Notes: a model not told the origin generated them from the sequence alone. 64,000 nucleotides of DNA from Citrobacter sp. RHB25-C09 (GCF_013836145.1 NZ_CP057483.1:992001-1056000); one strand, 5' to 3'; shown: positions 1 through 9,172, numbered from the stretch's first letter. Program-made: numbers and translations.

Positions 1-1499
1 ACATGGTCACTAACGGCACTTCTACGTCGAATAAAATTGTAGGCATGTATGCCGCACCGACGGGCAGTACGCTGCTGATTGATCGTAACTGCCATAAATC
101 ACTGGCCCATCTGCTGATGATGAGTGACGTTGTACCGATCTGGCTGAAGCCGACGCGTAATGCATTAGGCATTCTGGGCGGGATCCCTCGTCGTGAATTT
201 ATGCGTGAGAGTATTGAACGCAAGGTGGCCGAAACGTCACAGGCGCAGTGGCCGGTTCACGCGGTTATCACTAACTCGACCTACGATGGTTTGTTGTATA
301 ACACCAACTGGATCAAGCAGACGCTGGACGTGCCTTCGATCCATTTCGATTCCGCCTGGGTGCCGTACACCCATTTTCACCCGATCTATGATGGAAAAAG
401 CGGGATGAGCGGCGAGCGAGTTCCCGGCAAGGTGATCTTCGAAACGCAATCTACCCATAAAATGCTGGCGGCGTTGTCGCAGGCGTCGTTGATTCATATT
501 AAAGGCGATTACGATGAGGACACCTTCAACGAAGCGTTTATGATGCATACCTCAACGTCGCCCAGCTACCCCATTGTGGCCTCTATCGAAACCGCGGCGG
601 CGATGCTGCGCGGTAATCCGGGCAAGCGGTTAATTAATCGTTCCGTAGAACGCGCGTTGCATTTCCGCAAAGAAATCCAGCGACTGCGGGAAGAAGCAGA
701 AGGCTGGTTCTTTGATATCTGGCAGCCGGAGAACGTTGAGGAAGCCGAGTGCTGGCCTGTCGCTCCCGGCGAGGACTGGCATGGTTTTACCGACGCGGAC
801 AAGGATCATATGTTCCTCGATCCGGTAAAAGTCACGATTCTGACGCCCGGCATGGACGAACAGGGGAACATGAGCGAGGAGGGAATACCTGCCGCACTGG
901 TGGCGAAATTCCTCGATGAGCGCGGTGTGGTGGTCGAAAAAACAGGTCCGTACAACTTGCTGTTTCTGTTCAGTATCGGGATAGATAAAACCCGCGCGAT
1001 GGGGCTGTTACGTGGCCTGACGGAGTTTAAACGCGCTTACGATCTTAATCTTCGCGTAAAAAATATGCTGCCGGATCTCTATGCTGAAGATCCTGATTTC
1101 TATCGTAATATGCGTATTCAGGAGCTGGCGCAGGGGATCCATACGCTCATCCGTCAGCACGATCTTTCCGGGCTAATGCTGCGCGCATTCGATACTTTGC
1201 CGGAAATGATCATGACGCCGCACCAGGCCTGGCAGCGGCAGATCAAAGGTGACGTTGAAACGGTGACGCTGGAGCAACTGGTTGGGCGCGTTTCGGCCAA
1301 TATGATATTGCCTTATCCGCCGGGTGTACCGCTGCTCATGCCGGGCGAGATGATCACCGAACAGAGCCGGGCGGTGCTCGATTTCTTGTTAATGCTCTGT
1401 TCGGTTGGCCATCATTATCCTGGCTTCGAGACGGATATTCATGGCGCCAGACAGGATGAAGATGGCGTATACCGTGTACGAGTCTTAAAAACGGTATGA
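1..1499 (+). CDS. ldcC: Lysine decarboxylase LdcC, C-terminal part (5' end outside window)
   Basis: Constitutive lysine decarboxylase, a cytoplasmic PLP enzyme that converts lysine to cadaverine and CO2. The reading frame is already open at base 1. The visible ~498 residues begin at the VTNGTSTSNK segment and correspond to roughly the last 70% of a ~713-residue protein. The PLP-binding lysine lies in the Ser-Thr-His-Lys motif of the ETQSTHKMLAALSQA stretch. The C-terminal ornithine/lysine/arginine decarboxylase domain follows. I chose LdcC over inducible CadA because the next genes are gloA2 and tilS, as in the E. coli ldcC locus, and because the sequence resembles LdcC as I remember it. Stop TGA at 1497-1499. 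Confidence 0.95.
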   Translation, partial: MVTNGTSTSNKIVGMYAAPTGSTLLIDRNCHKSLAHLLMMSDVVPIWLKPTRNALGILGGIPRREFMRESIERKVAETSQAQWPVHAVITNSTYDGLLYNTNWIKQTLDVPSIHFDSAWVPYTHFHPIYDGKSGMSGERVPGKVIFETQSTHKMLAALSQASLIHIKGDYDEDTFNEAFMMHTSTSPSYPIVASIETAAAMLRGNPGKRLINRSVERALHFRKEIQRLREEAEGWFFDIWQPENVEEAECWPVAPGEDWHGFTDADKDHMFLDPVKVTILTPGMDEQGNMSEEGIPAALVAKFLDERGVVVEKTGPYNLLFLFSIGIDKTRAMGLLRGLTEFKRAYDLNLRVKNMLPDLYAEDPDFYRNMRIQELAQGIHTLIRQHDLSGLMLRAFDTLPEMIMTPHQAWQRQIKGDVETVTLEQLVGRVSANMILPYPPGVPLLMPGEMITEQSRAVLDFLLMLCSVGHHYPGFETDIHGARQDEDGVYRVRVLKTV

Positions 1500-1563
1500 C
1501 AACTTGCGCTGAGTGTCCTCGGGCGAGTAACGTGCTGTAAAACACTAAGGAGACGAAGACGCT

Positions 1564-1953
1564 ATGTTGGGATTAAAACAGGTTCATCATATTGCGATTA
1601 TCGCGACTGACTACGCGGTGAGTAAGGCGTTCTATTGCGATATTCTGGGATTCACACTCCAGAGTGAGGTCTACCGGGAAGAGCGTGATTCCTGGAAGGG
1701 CGATCTGGCGTTGAACGGGCAATATGTGGTTGAGCTGTTTTCGTTCCCGTTCCCACCCGAGCGTCCAAGCCGCCCGGAAGCGTGCGGCTTGCGTCATCTG
1801 GCCTTCAGCGTTGATGATGTAGAAAAAGCGATTGCACACCTCGAGGCGAATCAGGTCAAATGCGAAGCGATTCGCATTGATCCGTATACCAATAAGCGCT
1901 TTACCTTTTTCAACGATCCGGATGGTCTGCCGTTAGAACTCTATGAGCAGTAA
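1564..1953 (+). CDS. gloA2: VOC-family glyoxalase-like protein GloA2 (YaeR)
   Basis: A 129-residue single-domain vicinal-oxygen-chelate protein related to glyoxalase I. The expected metal ligands are visible in order: His in VHHIAI near the N-terminus, Glu in YVVELFSF, His in GLRHLAFSV and Glu in LPLELYEQ at the C-terminus. This is the HE/HE pattern of metal-dependent VOC enzymes. The start has a strong AAGGAG ribosome-binding site about 10 bases upstream. It follows ldcC by 64 bases in the same direction and precedes tilS, so cotranscription with ldcC is plausible. The physiological substrate is not established from sequence. Confidence 0.9.
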   Translation: MLGLKQVHHIAIIATDYAVSKAFYCDILGFTLQSEVYREERDSWKGDLALNGQYVVELFSFPFPPERPSRPEACGLRHLAFSVDDVEKAIAHLEANQVKCEAIRIDPYTNKRFTFFNDPDGLPLELYEQ

Positions 1954-2014
1954 GACTTGTTATTACGGCGATAGCCCGGTAACGTGCCGGGCAACGTCAC
2001 TGTAAGTAACCACT

Positions 2015-3307
2015 ATGACCACACTCACCCTGAACACGTCGCTTTTCACCTCGCCATCGATCCTTGTCGCTTTTAGCGGCGGACTGGACTCGACGGTTCT
2101 GTTGCACCAGCTGGTCCAATGGCGGCAGCAACGCCCAGAGCTCTCTCTGCGTGCTATTCATATTCATCATGGGTTAAGTCCCCATGCTGATGAGTGGGTG
2201 AAGCATTGCGAAGCCGTTTGCGCACAGTGGCAGGTACCACTGGTGGTTGAACGCGTGACGCTTGCCGATGAAGGACTGGGAATTGAAGCCCACGCGCGGC
2301 GGGCGCGATATAAAGCGTTTGCCGGCGCACTACAACCCGGTGAAGTTCTGGTAACCGCCCAACACCTTGACGATCAGTGCGAAACCTTTCTGCTGGCACT
2401 TAAACGCGGTAGCGGTCCGGCGGGGCTTTCGGCAATGGCAGAAGTCTCTCCCTTTGCCGACACGCAGCTTATCCGCCCTCTGTTGACGCAGTCGCGCGAG
2501 TCGCTGGCGTTGTGGGCGCGAGAGCACCAGCTTCAATGGATTAATGATGAAAGTAACCAGGATGATACGTATGACCGCAACTTTCTGCGTCTGCGCATCA
2601 TTCCGCTCCTACAACAGCGCTGGCCGCACTTTGCTGAAGCTACCGCGCGCAGTGCCGCACTTTGCGCCGGACAGGAGAGTCTGCTCGACGAACTGCTGGC
2701 CGAGGAACTGTCAGAGTGTATGACGGCGCAGGGCACTCTCCAGCTTGCGCCATTAATGGTGATGAGCGATATGCGACGCGCAGCTCTGCTTCGCCGCTGG
2801 CTGGCAACGCACAATGCGCCGATGCCCTCACGCGATGGGCTGGAGCGGATCTGGCAGGAAGTGGTGCTGGCACGCGAAGATGCTTCTCCATGCCTACGTT
2901 TTGGCGAGCATGAGGTACGCCGCTTTCAGGGGCAGTTGTGGTGGGTTAAAGCGGTAACAGGACAAAGTGAGACGGTGTTGTCATGGTGCGACTGGCAAAC
3001 GCCACTCACATTACCTGCCGGACTTGGCAACATACGGCTCATTCCGGCAGGTGAATTGCGCCTTCCCCGTGCCGATGAGCCTGTAAGCATTCGCTTCAAA
3101 GCTTCCGGGTTGCTGCACATCGTGGGGCGTAATGGCGGACGTAAGCTTAAGAAAATCTGGCAGGAGCAGGGCATTCCGCCCTGGCGACGCGACACTACAC
3201 CTTTACTGTTCTATGGCGACACGCTGATTGCGGCGGCGGGTGTTTTTGTGACGCATGAAGGGGTTGCAGAAGGTGAAGAAGGCGTGAGGCTGGAATGGAA
3301 TGCCTGA
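2015..3307 (+). CDS. tilS: tRNA(Ile)-lysidine synthase TilS
   Basis: Essential cytoplasmic enzyme that uses ATP and lysine to convert C34 of the CAU-anticodon tRNA-Ile to lysidine, switching its decoding from AUG to AUA. The N-type PP-loop SGGLDS is at residues 21-26. The N-terminal ATPase domain runs to about residue 200, followed by the TilS substrate-binding region and the C-terminal domain (about 350-430). Length 430 residues, against about 432 in E. coli. The start ATG at 2015 sits 62 bases after gloA2. The stop codon overlaps the first arm of a REP element. Nothing unusual in the frame. Confidence 0.97.
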   Translation: MTTLTLNTSLFTSPSILVAFSGGLDSTVLLHQLVQWRQQRPELSLRAIHIHHGLSPHADEWVKHCEAVCAQWQVPLVVERVTLADEGLGIEAHARRARYKAFAGALQPGEVLVTAQHLDDQCETFLLALKRGSGPAGLSAMAEVSPFADTQLIRPLLTQSRESLALWAREHQLQWINDESNQDDTYDRNFLRLRIIPLLQQRWPHFAEATARSAALCAGQESLLDELLAEELSECMTAQGTLQLAPLMVMSDMRRAALLRRWLATHNAPMPSRDGLERIWQEVVLAREDASPCLRFGEHEVRRFQGQLWWVKAVTGQSETVLSWCDWQTPLTLPAGLGNIRLIPAGELRLPRADEPVSIRFKASGLLHIVGRNGGRKLKKIWQEQGIPPWRRDTTPLLFYGDTLIAAAGVFVTHEGVAEGEEGVRLEWNA

Positions 3308-3381
3308 TGGCGCTGCGCTTATCAGGCCTACTCTCCATCCGATAGTAGATCTGATAAGGTGCTTACAGCGCCATCCGGCAC
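3303..3381. repeat. REP/BIME element after tilS
   Basis: Two inverted REP-type units. The first (3303-3327) reads CTGATGGCGCTGCGCTTATC. The second, in the opposite orientation (about 3350-3380), contains CTGATAAGG and GCGCCATCCGGCA. Such elements are transcribed but untranslated in enterobacteria, where they often stabilise 3' ends or bind gyrase or IHF. Here it lies between convergent tilS and rof and overlaps the tilS stop codon. Confidence 0.8.
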
Positions 3382-3387
3382 CTAAAT

Positions 3388-3648
3388 TTATGATTCGCTG
3401 ACCACCACAGTACCAATTTCCGGGTGACTAAAGCTGGCGATTTTATCGAGACGGAGCTCGCGCGTTTCGCCTGCCACCTCAGTAACCAGGTATTCCACAT
3501 TTTTTCGCGAAACCAAATCATTGGCCTTCGCCTGCAGAACTTCACCGTCTTTCAATTCCAGCGTCAGTAATAAATGATGCTGGCAGGCGAGCTCAAGGTT
3601 GTCGTAGTCATCACAGTTGATGGGTTGATATGTTTCATTCATTGACAT
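3388..3648 (-). CDS. rof: Rho-binding antiterminator Rof (YaeO)
   Basis: Small cytoplasmic protein that binds transcription terminator Rho and inhibits Rho-dependent termination. It has 86 residues from the first ATG; the second ATG (third codon) would give 84 residues, the usual E. coli length. Family sequence blocks YQPINCDDYDNLELACQHH and SFSHPEIGTVVVSES are present. It overlaps the end of yaeP by 14 bases, so the two genes form a small operon with translational coupling likely. Convergent with tilS. Confidence 0.94.
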   Translation of the reverse strand: MSMNETYQPINCDDYDNLELACQHHLLLTLELKDGEVLQAKANDLVSRKNVEYLVTEVAGETRELRLDKIASFSHPEIGTVVVSES

Positions 3649-3835
3649 AATCGCTCACCAGTAAGTTCGCAGCCGCATAGGCCGCCTTTTCCCTGACCGA
3701 CTCTGAAAGGGCGCTATCTGCGGCCATTTCATTAAGCACCTTTAATACGCAACCCAGCGCGTCCGGGATATACCCTAAGTCTCCGCTGGCGATTTCCGCA
3801 TACCGCTTGCGTATCAACTCACAATATTTGTCCAC
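3635..3835 (-). CDS. yaeP: UPF0253 family protein YaeP
   Basis: A 66-residue conserved enterobacterial protein of unknown function. It starts MDKYCELIRKRYAEIASGDLG and ends LLVSDYVNE, like E. coli YaeP. Acidic and helical, with no signal peptide or membrane segment. It is the first gene of the yaeP-rof pair and overlaps rof by 14 bases. The start has a GGAGG-type site just upstream (plus-strand CCTCC at 3840-3844). Confidence 0.93.
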   Translation of the reverse strand: MDKYCELIRKRYAEIASGDLGYIPDALGCVLKVLNEMAADSALSESVREKAAYAAANLLVSDYVNE

Positions 3836-4022
3836 ATGCCCTCCTGTCAGTGGTCTGACTTAACCGTGGATGCAAGTTTAAGCCTACGAAGATAAACTCT
3901 GTTTAGCAAGGTGACTATACCACAGCCATTCAAGCAATATCAGCGCCTTGATAGTTGATCCTCAGACAGCCTTTTGGCTCCGTTTTCGCTACAATGACCG
4001 CCTGAAACCCAAGGAGTATTTC

Positions 4023-4568
4023 ATGGCGCTAAAAGCGACAATTTATAAAGCCGTCGTCAATGTGGCGGACCTCGACCGTAACCAGTTCCTGGATGCGACA
4101 TTAACGCTGGCGCGTCACCCCTCCGAAACCCAGGAACGCATGATGCTGCGTTTACTGGCGTGGATTAAATATGCTGATGAGCGGCTTCAGTTCACTCGTG
4201 GCCTGAGCGCTGAAGATGAGCCAGAGGCGTGGCTGCGTAACGATCATCTGGGTATCGATCTATGGATTGAGCTGGGATTACCCGATGAGCGAAGAATCAA
4301 GAAAGCGTGTACGCAGGCTGGGGAAGTAGGGCTGTTCACCTACAACAGTCGCGCAGCTCAAATCTGGTGGCAGCAGAACCAAAGTAAATGTGCGCAGTTT
4401 TCGAATTTGTCTGTCTGGTATCTGGATGACGAGCAGTTGGCGCAGCTCAGTGCCTTTGCCGGCCGCACAATGACACTTCAGGCAACTATTCAGGATGGTG
4501 CTATCTGGTTATCCGATTCTGAGAATAATCTGGAAATTCATCTCACTCCATGGCAACAGCGAGCATGA
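4023..4568 (+). CDS. yaeQ: YaeQ family protein
   Basis: A 181-residue protein of the YaeQ family, which has a PD-(D/E)XK nuclease-like fold; its cellular role is unclear. Start ATG at 4023 (MALKATIYKA) follows AAGGAGT at a good distance. An earlier in-frame start at 3948 lacks a ribosome-binding site and would add 25 unrelated residues, so I reject it. The stop overlaps the arfB start in the arrangement ATGA, so the two genes are translationally coupled. Conserved family blocks include LARHPSETQERMMLRLLAW and NDHLGIDLWIELGLPDERR. Confidence 0.93.
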   Translation: MALKATIYKAVVNVADLDRNQFLDATLTLARHPSETQERMMLRLLAWIKYADERLQFTRGLSAEDEPEAWLRNDHLGIDLWIELGLPDERRIKKACTQAGEVGLFTYNSRAAQIWWQQNQSKCAQFSNLSVWYLDDEQLAQLSAFAGRTMTLQATIQDGAIWLSDSENNLEIHLTPWQQRA

Positions 4569-4984
4569 TCGTTATTTCGCAAAATGTCGCGATCCCTGAT
4601 GATGAAGTGGAGATAACCGCCATTCGTGCGCAGGGCGCGGGGGGACAGCACGTCAACAAAACTTCAACAGCGATACATTTGCGTTTTGACATTCGGGCCT
4701 CTGGCCTGCCAGAGTATTACAAGGAACGTTTGCTTTCCGCCAGTCATCACCTGATAACCCCGGACGGCGTCATTATTATTAAGGCACAGGAGTATCGCAG
4801 CCAGACGCTGAATCGCGAAGCCGCGCTAGCCAGGCTGGTGGCCGTCATTAAAGAACTCACGACAGTGCAAAAAAGTCGGCGGGCAACGCGACCTACGCGA
4901 GCGTCAAAGGAACGCAGATTAACCTCGAAGGCGCAAAAATCTTCCGTGAAAGCACTGCGAGGAAAAGTCCGGTCAGGTGACTAA
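4565..4984 (+). CDS. arfB: Alternative ribosome-rescue factor ArfB (YaeJ), peptidyl-tRNA hydrolase
   Basis: Ribosome-rescue factor that hydrolyses peptidyl-tRNA on stalled non-stop ribosomes independently of tmRNA. The catalytic GGQ motif is seen in RAQGAGGQHVNKTSTA near residue 28. The C-terminal basic tail (RRATRPTRASKERRLTSKAQ) is the part that enters the empty mRNA channel in this family. It has 139 residues with ATG at 4565, overlapping the yaeQ TGA by four bases. An in-frame ATG at 4550 lies inside yaeQ and is less likely. Upstream of nlpE, as in E. coli. Confidence 0.95.
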   Translation: MIVISQNVAIPDDEVEITAIRAQGAGGQHVNKTSTAIHLRFDIRASGLPEYYKERLLSASHHLITPDGVIIIKAQEYRSQTLNREAALARLVAVIKELTTVQKSRRATRPTRASKERRLTSKAQKSSVKALRGKVRSGD

Positions 4985-5016
4985 CGACAGAAATAACAAT
5001 GAAAAAGGATGCCTGA

Positions 5017-5721
5017 GTGAAAAAACTCATCGTTGCAACAGTGGCAGTATTTACTCTCTTCGCCCTGATTGGCTGTAACAACCGCTCAGACGGAGATATT
5101 TTTCATCCCTCATCGTCAGCAGAACTAAAACCGATGCAGCAAAGCTGGCGCGGGGTATTGCCGTGTGCAGATTGCGAAGGCATCGAGACTTCCTTGTATC
5201 TTGAAAAAGACGGTACCTGGGTAATGAACGAGCATTATCAGGGGGCGCGTGATGAACCGTCTTCTTTTGCCTCCTGGGGAAGCTGGGCCCGCACTGCCGA
5301 TAAGCTGGTGCTAACGGACAGCAATGGTGAAAAGGCCTATTTTCGCGCGAAGGGGGAATCTCTGGAAATGCTCGACAGGGAAGGTAATCCGATTGAATCG
5401 CAATTTAACTATGTGCTGGAGCCGGTAAAATCGAGCCTGCCTGCCACCCCGATGGCGATGCGTGGGATGTATTTCTATAGGGCAGATGCAGCCACCTTTA
5501 CTGATTGTGCCACCGGAAAGCGGGTGTCGGTGGCAAACAACGCGACGCTGGAGCGGGGCTATCTTGCGGCGCGGAAGGCCAGTGACAAACCCGTCCTGCT
5601 TTCGGTAGAAGGGCATTTCACCGTGGAAGAGAACCCGGATACCGGTTTGCCGACCAGAGTCTTAACGCCAGACTCTGATGGACAATTTTACCCAGACCAG
5701 GATTGTCACAGCCCACAGTAA
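5017..5721 (+). CDS. nlpE: Outer-membrane lipoprotein NlpE (CutF)
   Basis: Envelope-stress lipoprotein that activates the Cpx response during surface contact or lipoprotein sorting defects, and is linked to copper tolerance. It has 234 residues with a GTG start at 5017 after AAGGAT. Signal peptide of about 19 residues with lipobox LIGC, so lipidated on that Cys. The conserved CXXC (CADC in LPCADCEGIETS) characterises the N-terminal NlpE domain. The C-terminal OB-type domain ends FYPDQDCHSPQ. It lies after arfB and faces yaeF, with a terminator hairpin between them. Confidence 0.95.
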   Translation: MKKLIVATVAVFTLFALIGCNNRSDGDIFHPSSSAELKPMQQSWRGVLPCADCEGIETSLYLEKDGTWVMNEHYQGARDEPSSFASWGSWARTADKLVLTDSNGEKAYFRAKGESLEMLDREGNPIESQFNYVLEPVKSSLPATPMAMRGMYFYRADAATFTDCATGKRVSVANNATLERGYLAARKASDKPVLLSVEGHFTVEENPDTGLPTRVLTPDSDGQFYPDQDCHSPQ

Positions 5722-5728
5722 ACGTTCG

Positions 5729-5758
5729 GAGCCGGAAGCCCTGTTCCGGCTCGTTCTT
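5729..5758. terminator. Bidirectional terminator between nlpE and yaeF
   Basis: Nine-base-pair perfect stem, GAGCCGGAA (5729-5737) pairing with TTCCGGCTC (5744-5752), with a six-base loop and a short T-rich tail GTTCTT. It sits between convergent genes and would serve nlpE. The yaeF-direction tail is weak. Confidence 0.6.
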
Positions 5759-6581
5759 ACGGATTCAGCCCTACAAAACGTCCCGTTTTGATATAAATCC
5801 CGAGCTTCAAATGGCCGACATAGCGGAGCTGTGTTTCTGCTTTAAAGGACGAAACGTCACCTTCCCGCATATGCATTAAGTCCGCAGGGCTTATCCAGCC
5901 AGACTGCGCCAGCGTGAGCGGATGACCGGCTCTGGCAAACGCATCAGTGACGAACTCTGAACAAAACCATACTTTCTTATCCGCCTCACTAACATCGCTC
6001 AACTGCGCTTTTGCCAGCCCGTTAACGCACTGCTGGCGGAAATCCGCGGAGAAGGGGTTCAGCGAGCACATCTGGCGGGTCAACATAAACGGGATAAATT
6101 CGACAATACCGCGATAGTTGTAACCGCTGTCTTTGATTTTATAAGCGAACGCTTCAATTTCATTTGCCTGCTGCGGCGTGAGATCCGGCGCGCGGAGGGC
6201 AAAAATTTTATCGCTATGCTTCATTGCCTGTTGCAGCGAAACAATTTGCACACCCGCGCCAGTGGCTTCTGCCACCTCCTCATCTCCCAGGTAGATGGCC
6301 ACGTGGCTGACGGAAGCGCTACTGAAGGCGCGAATGCCTAATGAAGTAACCCCCAGGCTGGAAGAGAACAGCAGATCGCCAGGCTTCAGGTCGGCAACGG
6401 TGATTTCACGCAGAATTTTATCGGTAAATGAACTCTGTTGCTGGAATTTGACCGCCCATTTTTTTGCCTGAGTATCAACGGCGGATGCCGATGAGTCTGG
6501 CTGGCTGACATCAACAGTACACGCTGAAAGAAAAAGAAAGCAGGGGAGAAGCAGGCGATAATTCGCCGTTTGTTTAGCCAT
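5757..6581 (-). CDS. yaeF: YaeF, lipoprotein of the permuted NlpC/P60-type hydrolase family
   Basis: Predicted lipoprotein with a circularly permuted papain-like fold (YaeF/YiiX group). Lipobox LSAC follows a short hydrophobic signal (RLLLPCFLFLSAC). Likely catalytic residues are the His in SVSHVAIYLG and the Cys in KKVWFCSEFV, in the permuted order typical of the group. The start at 6581 (MAKQTANYR) keeps the signal length of E. coli YaeF; an ATG three codons upstream is possible. About 274 residues. The substrate is unknown. It lies downstream of proS with a terminator between. Confidence 0.88.
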   Translation of the reverse strand: MAKQTANYRLLLPCFLFLSACTVDVSQPDSSASAVDTQAKKWAVKFQQQSSFTDKILREITVADLKPGDLLFSSSLGVTSLGIRAFSSASVSHVAIYLGDEEVAEATGAGVQIVSLQQAMKHSDKIFALRAPDLTPQQANEIEAFAYKIKDSGYNYRGIVEFIPFMLTRQMCSLNPFSADFRQQCVNGLAKAQLSDVSEADKKVWFCSEFVTDAFARAGHPLTLAQSGWISPADLMHMREGDVSSFKAETQLRYVGHLKLGIYIKTGRFVGLNP

Positions 6582-6596
6582 TTTATACATTCCATG

Positions 6597-6631
6597 TAAA
6601 AAAAGAGGCCCTGAAAAATCAGGACCTCTTC
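6597..6631 (-). terminator. Intrinsic terminator of proS
   Basis: On the minus strand an 11-base imperfect stem (AGAGGTCCTGA / TCAGGGCCTCT, one mismatch) with a T-rich loop is followed by seven T residues. It lies immediately after the proS stop and before yaeF. Confidence 0.8.
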
Positions 6632-6636
6632 TGGCA

Positions 6637-8355
6637 TCAGCCTTTAATCTGTTTTATCAGATAATTGACGATATCGCCGGTTTTGATGAGTTGTTTCTCG
6701 CCACTGCGACGGTATTTATATTCGATATCGTCGTTGTCGAGGTTGCGGTCACCCAGTACGATAGTGTGCGGAATGCCGATCAGTTCCATATCGGCGAACA
6801 TCACGCCTGGACGTTCTTTACGGTCGTCCATCAGCACTTCGATGCCCTGTGCACGCAGTTCAGCGTACAGCTTTTCAGCCAGTTCCTGCACGCGATAAGA
6901 CTTGTGCATGTTCATCGGCAAAATCGCTACCTGGAACGGTGCGATGGCCTCAGGCCAGACGATGCCACGCTCGTCGTAGTTTTGCTCAATGGCCGCAGCC
7001 ACCACGCGCGTTACACCGATACCGTAGCAACCCATCGTCAGGATTTGGTTACGGCCATCTTCACCCTGAACGGCAGCTTTCAACGCTTCAGAGTATTTGG
7101 TGCCTAACTGGAAGATGTGACCAACTTCGATACCGCGTTTGATCAGCAGCGTACCCTGACCGTCCGGGCTCGGATCGCCTGCCACCACGTTACGAATGTC
7201 TGCAACTTCCGGCGTTACTACGTCGCGATCCCAGTTAATGCCAAAGTAGTGTTTGCCATCAACGTTGGCGCCAGCAGCGAAATCGCTCATTGCTGCAACG
7301 GTACGGTCGATAACCACCGGAACTGGCATATTTACCGGGCCAAGTGAGCCCGGGCCGGCTTTCACCAGCGCGCGAATTTCTTCTTCCGTGGCGAACGTCA
7401 GTGGGCTGGCGACCTGAGGCAGTTTTTCCGCTTTAACTTCATTCAGCTCGTGATCGCCGCGGACCAGCAGGGCAACCAGCGGTGATTTGCTGCCTTCCAC
7501 GGCTTTTACCAGCAGGGTTTTCACCGTTTTCTCTACCGGCAGATTGAACTGCTCAACCAACTCGGCGATGGTTTTCGCATTCGGCGTATCGACCAGGGTC
7601 ATCTCCTGGGTAGCGGCTGCGCGCGGTTCTTTTGGCGCTAACGCTTCGGCAAATTCAATATTGGCCGCGTAGTCAGAGGTGTCAGAGAAGATCACGTCGT
7701 CTTCACCGCTCTGCGCCAGTACCTGGAATTCATGCGATGCGCTACCGCCGATAGAACCGGTATCTGCCTGTACTGCGCGGAAATCCAGACCCATACGGCT
7801 AAAGATCTTGCTATAAGCGGCATACATGGCGTCGTAGGTTTCCTGCAAGGACTCCTGAGACGTATGGAAAGAATAAGCATCTTTCATCAGAAATTCGCGG
7901 GAACGCATTACACCGAAACGCGGGCGCACTTCGTCACGGAATTTCGTCTGGATCTGGAAGAAGTTCAGCGGCAGCTGTTTGTACGAGCTCAGCTCGTTAC
8001 GGATCAGATCAGTGATGACTTCTTCGTGCGTTGGGCCGAGTACGAACGGACGCTCGCCACGGTCAACAAAACGCAGCAGTTCCGGGCCATACTGTTCCCA
8101 ACGACCACTCTCTTGCCACAGGTCAGCAGGCTGAACCACGGGCATAGACACCTCGATCGCACCAGCGTTATTCATCTCTTCACGCACGATGTTTTCGACT
8201 TTTTTCAGGACGCGCAGGCCGGTCGGCAGCCAGGTGTATAACCCGGAGGCGAGCTTGCGGATCATCCCGGCGCGCAGCATCAGCTGGTGGCTGATAACCT
8301 CGGCGTCGGCAGGTGTCTCCTTCAGGGTGGAGAGCAGGTATTGGCTAGTACGCAT
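6637..8355 (-). CDS. proS: Prolyl-tRNA synthetase ProS
   Basis: Class II aminoacyl-tRNA synthetase that charges tRNA-Pro. It has 572 residues with the start at 8355 (MRTSQYLLSTLKETPADAE), the E. coli length. An upstream in-frame start would add 18 unrelated residues and is rejected. Class II motifs are visible: motif 2 around FRDEVRPRFGVMRSREFLMKD and motif 3 in GCYGIGVTRVVAAAIEQ. The YbaK-like editing domain, which clears Ala-tRNA-Pro, is inserted at about residues 230-390. The anticodon-binding domain is C-terminal (from about 470, FQVAILPMNMH). It ends at a strong terminator. Confidence 0.98.
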   Translation of the reverse strand: MRTSQYLLSTLKETPADAEVISHQLMLRAGMIRKLASGLYTWLPTGLRVLKKVENIVREEMNNAGAIEVSMPVVQPADLWQESGRWEQYGPELLRFVDRGERPFVLGPTHEEVITDLIRNELSSYKQLPLNFFQIQTKFRDEVRPRFGVMRSREFLMKDAYSFHTSQESLQETYDAMYAAYSKIFSRMGLDFRAVQADTGSIGGSASHEFQVLAQSGEDDVIFSDTSDYAANIEFAEALAPKEPRAAATQEMTLVDTPNAKTIAELVEQFNLPVEKTVKTLLVKAVEGSKSPLVALLVRGDHELNEVKAEKLPQVASPLTFATEEEIRALVKAGPGSLGPVNMPVPVVIDRTVAAMSDFAAGANVDGKHYFGINWDRDVVTPEVADIRNVVAGDPSPDGQGTLLIKRGIEVGHIFQLGTKYSEALKAAVQGEDGRNQILTMGCYGIGVTRVVAAAIEQNYDERGIVWPEAIAPFQVAILPMNMHKSYRVQELAEKLYAELRAQGIEVLMDDRKERPGVMFADMELIGIPHTIVLGDRNLDNDDIEYKYRRSGEKQLIKTGDIVNYLIKQIKG

Positions 8356-8464
8356 GTTGTTACGGTTCCAGTTGAACGATTGAACAGGCTCAATGTGAGC
8401 CTGACACAAAAAAGTATCTTAGTTTACCAGCGAGAAAGGGATGTCAAAAGAGAAGGGCGCGAAA

Positions 8465-9172
8465 TTAGCGGGGTTCGAGCGCAAAGACTTCAAAACCCAC
8501 CTCGGTTACCCGCCAGCGCACGTTGAAATCATGCAGCCAGACGGCATACGTTTTCCCCGTTTCTTCTCCCTTACGATAGGCTGGACGCGGGTCCTGCGCC
8601 AGTACCTCACGAATAAACGTTTTCAACTGCGGATAGCGATTTTCGAGTGAGGGAAACAGTGCTTCGATCTCATTGGTAAAACTGACCTGCATTTCTGCCT
8701 GTGGGGCATGCTGGGCATAGCTTGCGGTTGCGTCTGGGAGTGACTCGGCAAAGGGCAGATAGGGTTTAATATCAATAACTGGCGTACCGTCCACCAGGTC
8801 CAGACTACCCAACCTGAGAATGACCTTCTCTTTCTGGCAGACAATGCCTTTCAGCTCTACCAGCGACATACCCACGGGGTTCGGGCGAAAGGTGGAGCGC
8901 GTCGCGAACACGCCCATACGTGCGTTGCCGCCAAGACGAGGTGGGCGCACCGTTGGGCGCCATCCGCCCTCCATTGTCTGATGGAAAACAAAGATCACCC
9001 AGAGGTGGCTGAATGCCTCCAGGCCGCGTACCGCGTCGGCCTGGTTATAAGGCGGCAACAGATGCAGTTCGCCGTCTACGCTTTTTACCAGCCCAGGCTG
9101 GCGAGGTACGGCGAACTTTTCTTTGTATGGCGAGCGAATGACTGCGATTTGCTCAAAGTGAAACTGACTCAT
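8465..9172 (-). CDS. trmO: tRNA (N6-threonylcarbamoyladenosine37-N6) methyltransferase TrmO (TsaA/YaeB)
   Basis: SAM-dependent methyltransferase that converts t6A37 to m6t6A37 in tRNAs reading ACY codons. It has 235 residues of the TrmO/VirR (UPF0066) beta-barrel type. Family blocks seen include RSPYKEKFAVPRQPGL, LGGNARMGVFATRSTFRPNP and SLDLVDGTPVVDIKPYLP-like (here DGTPVIDIKPYLPFAES). It overlaps the end of rcsF by four bases (ATGA), so rcsF-trmO is a coupled operon. No irregularities. Confidence 0.95.
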   Translation of the reverse strand: MSQFHFEQIAVIRSPYKEKFAVPRQPGLVKSVDGELHLLPPYNQADAVRGLEAFSHLWVIFVFHQTMEGGWRPTVRPPRLGGNARMGVFATRSTFRPNPVGMSLVELKGIVCQKEKVILRLGSLDLVDGTPVIDIKPYLPFAESLPDATASYAQHAPQAEMQVSFTNEIEALFPSLENRYPQLKTFIREVLAQDPRPAYRKGEETGKTYAVWLHDFNVRWRVTEVGFEVFALEPR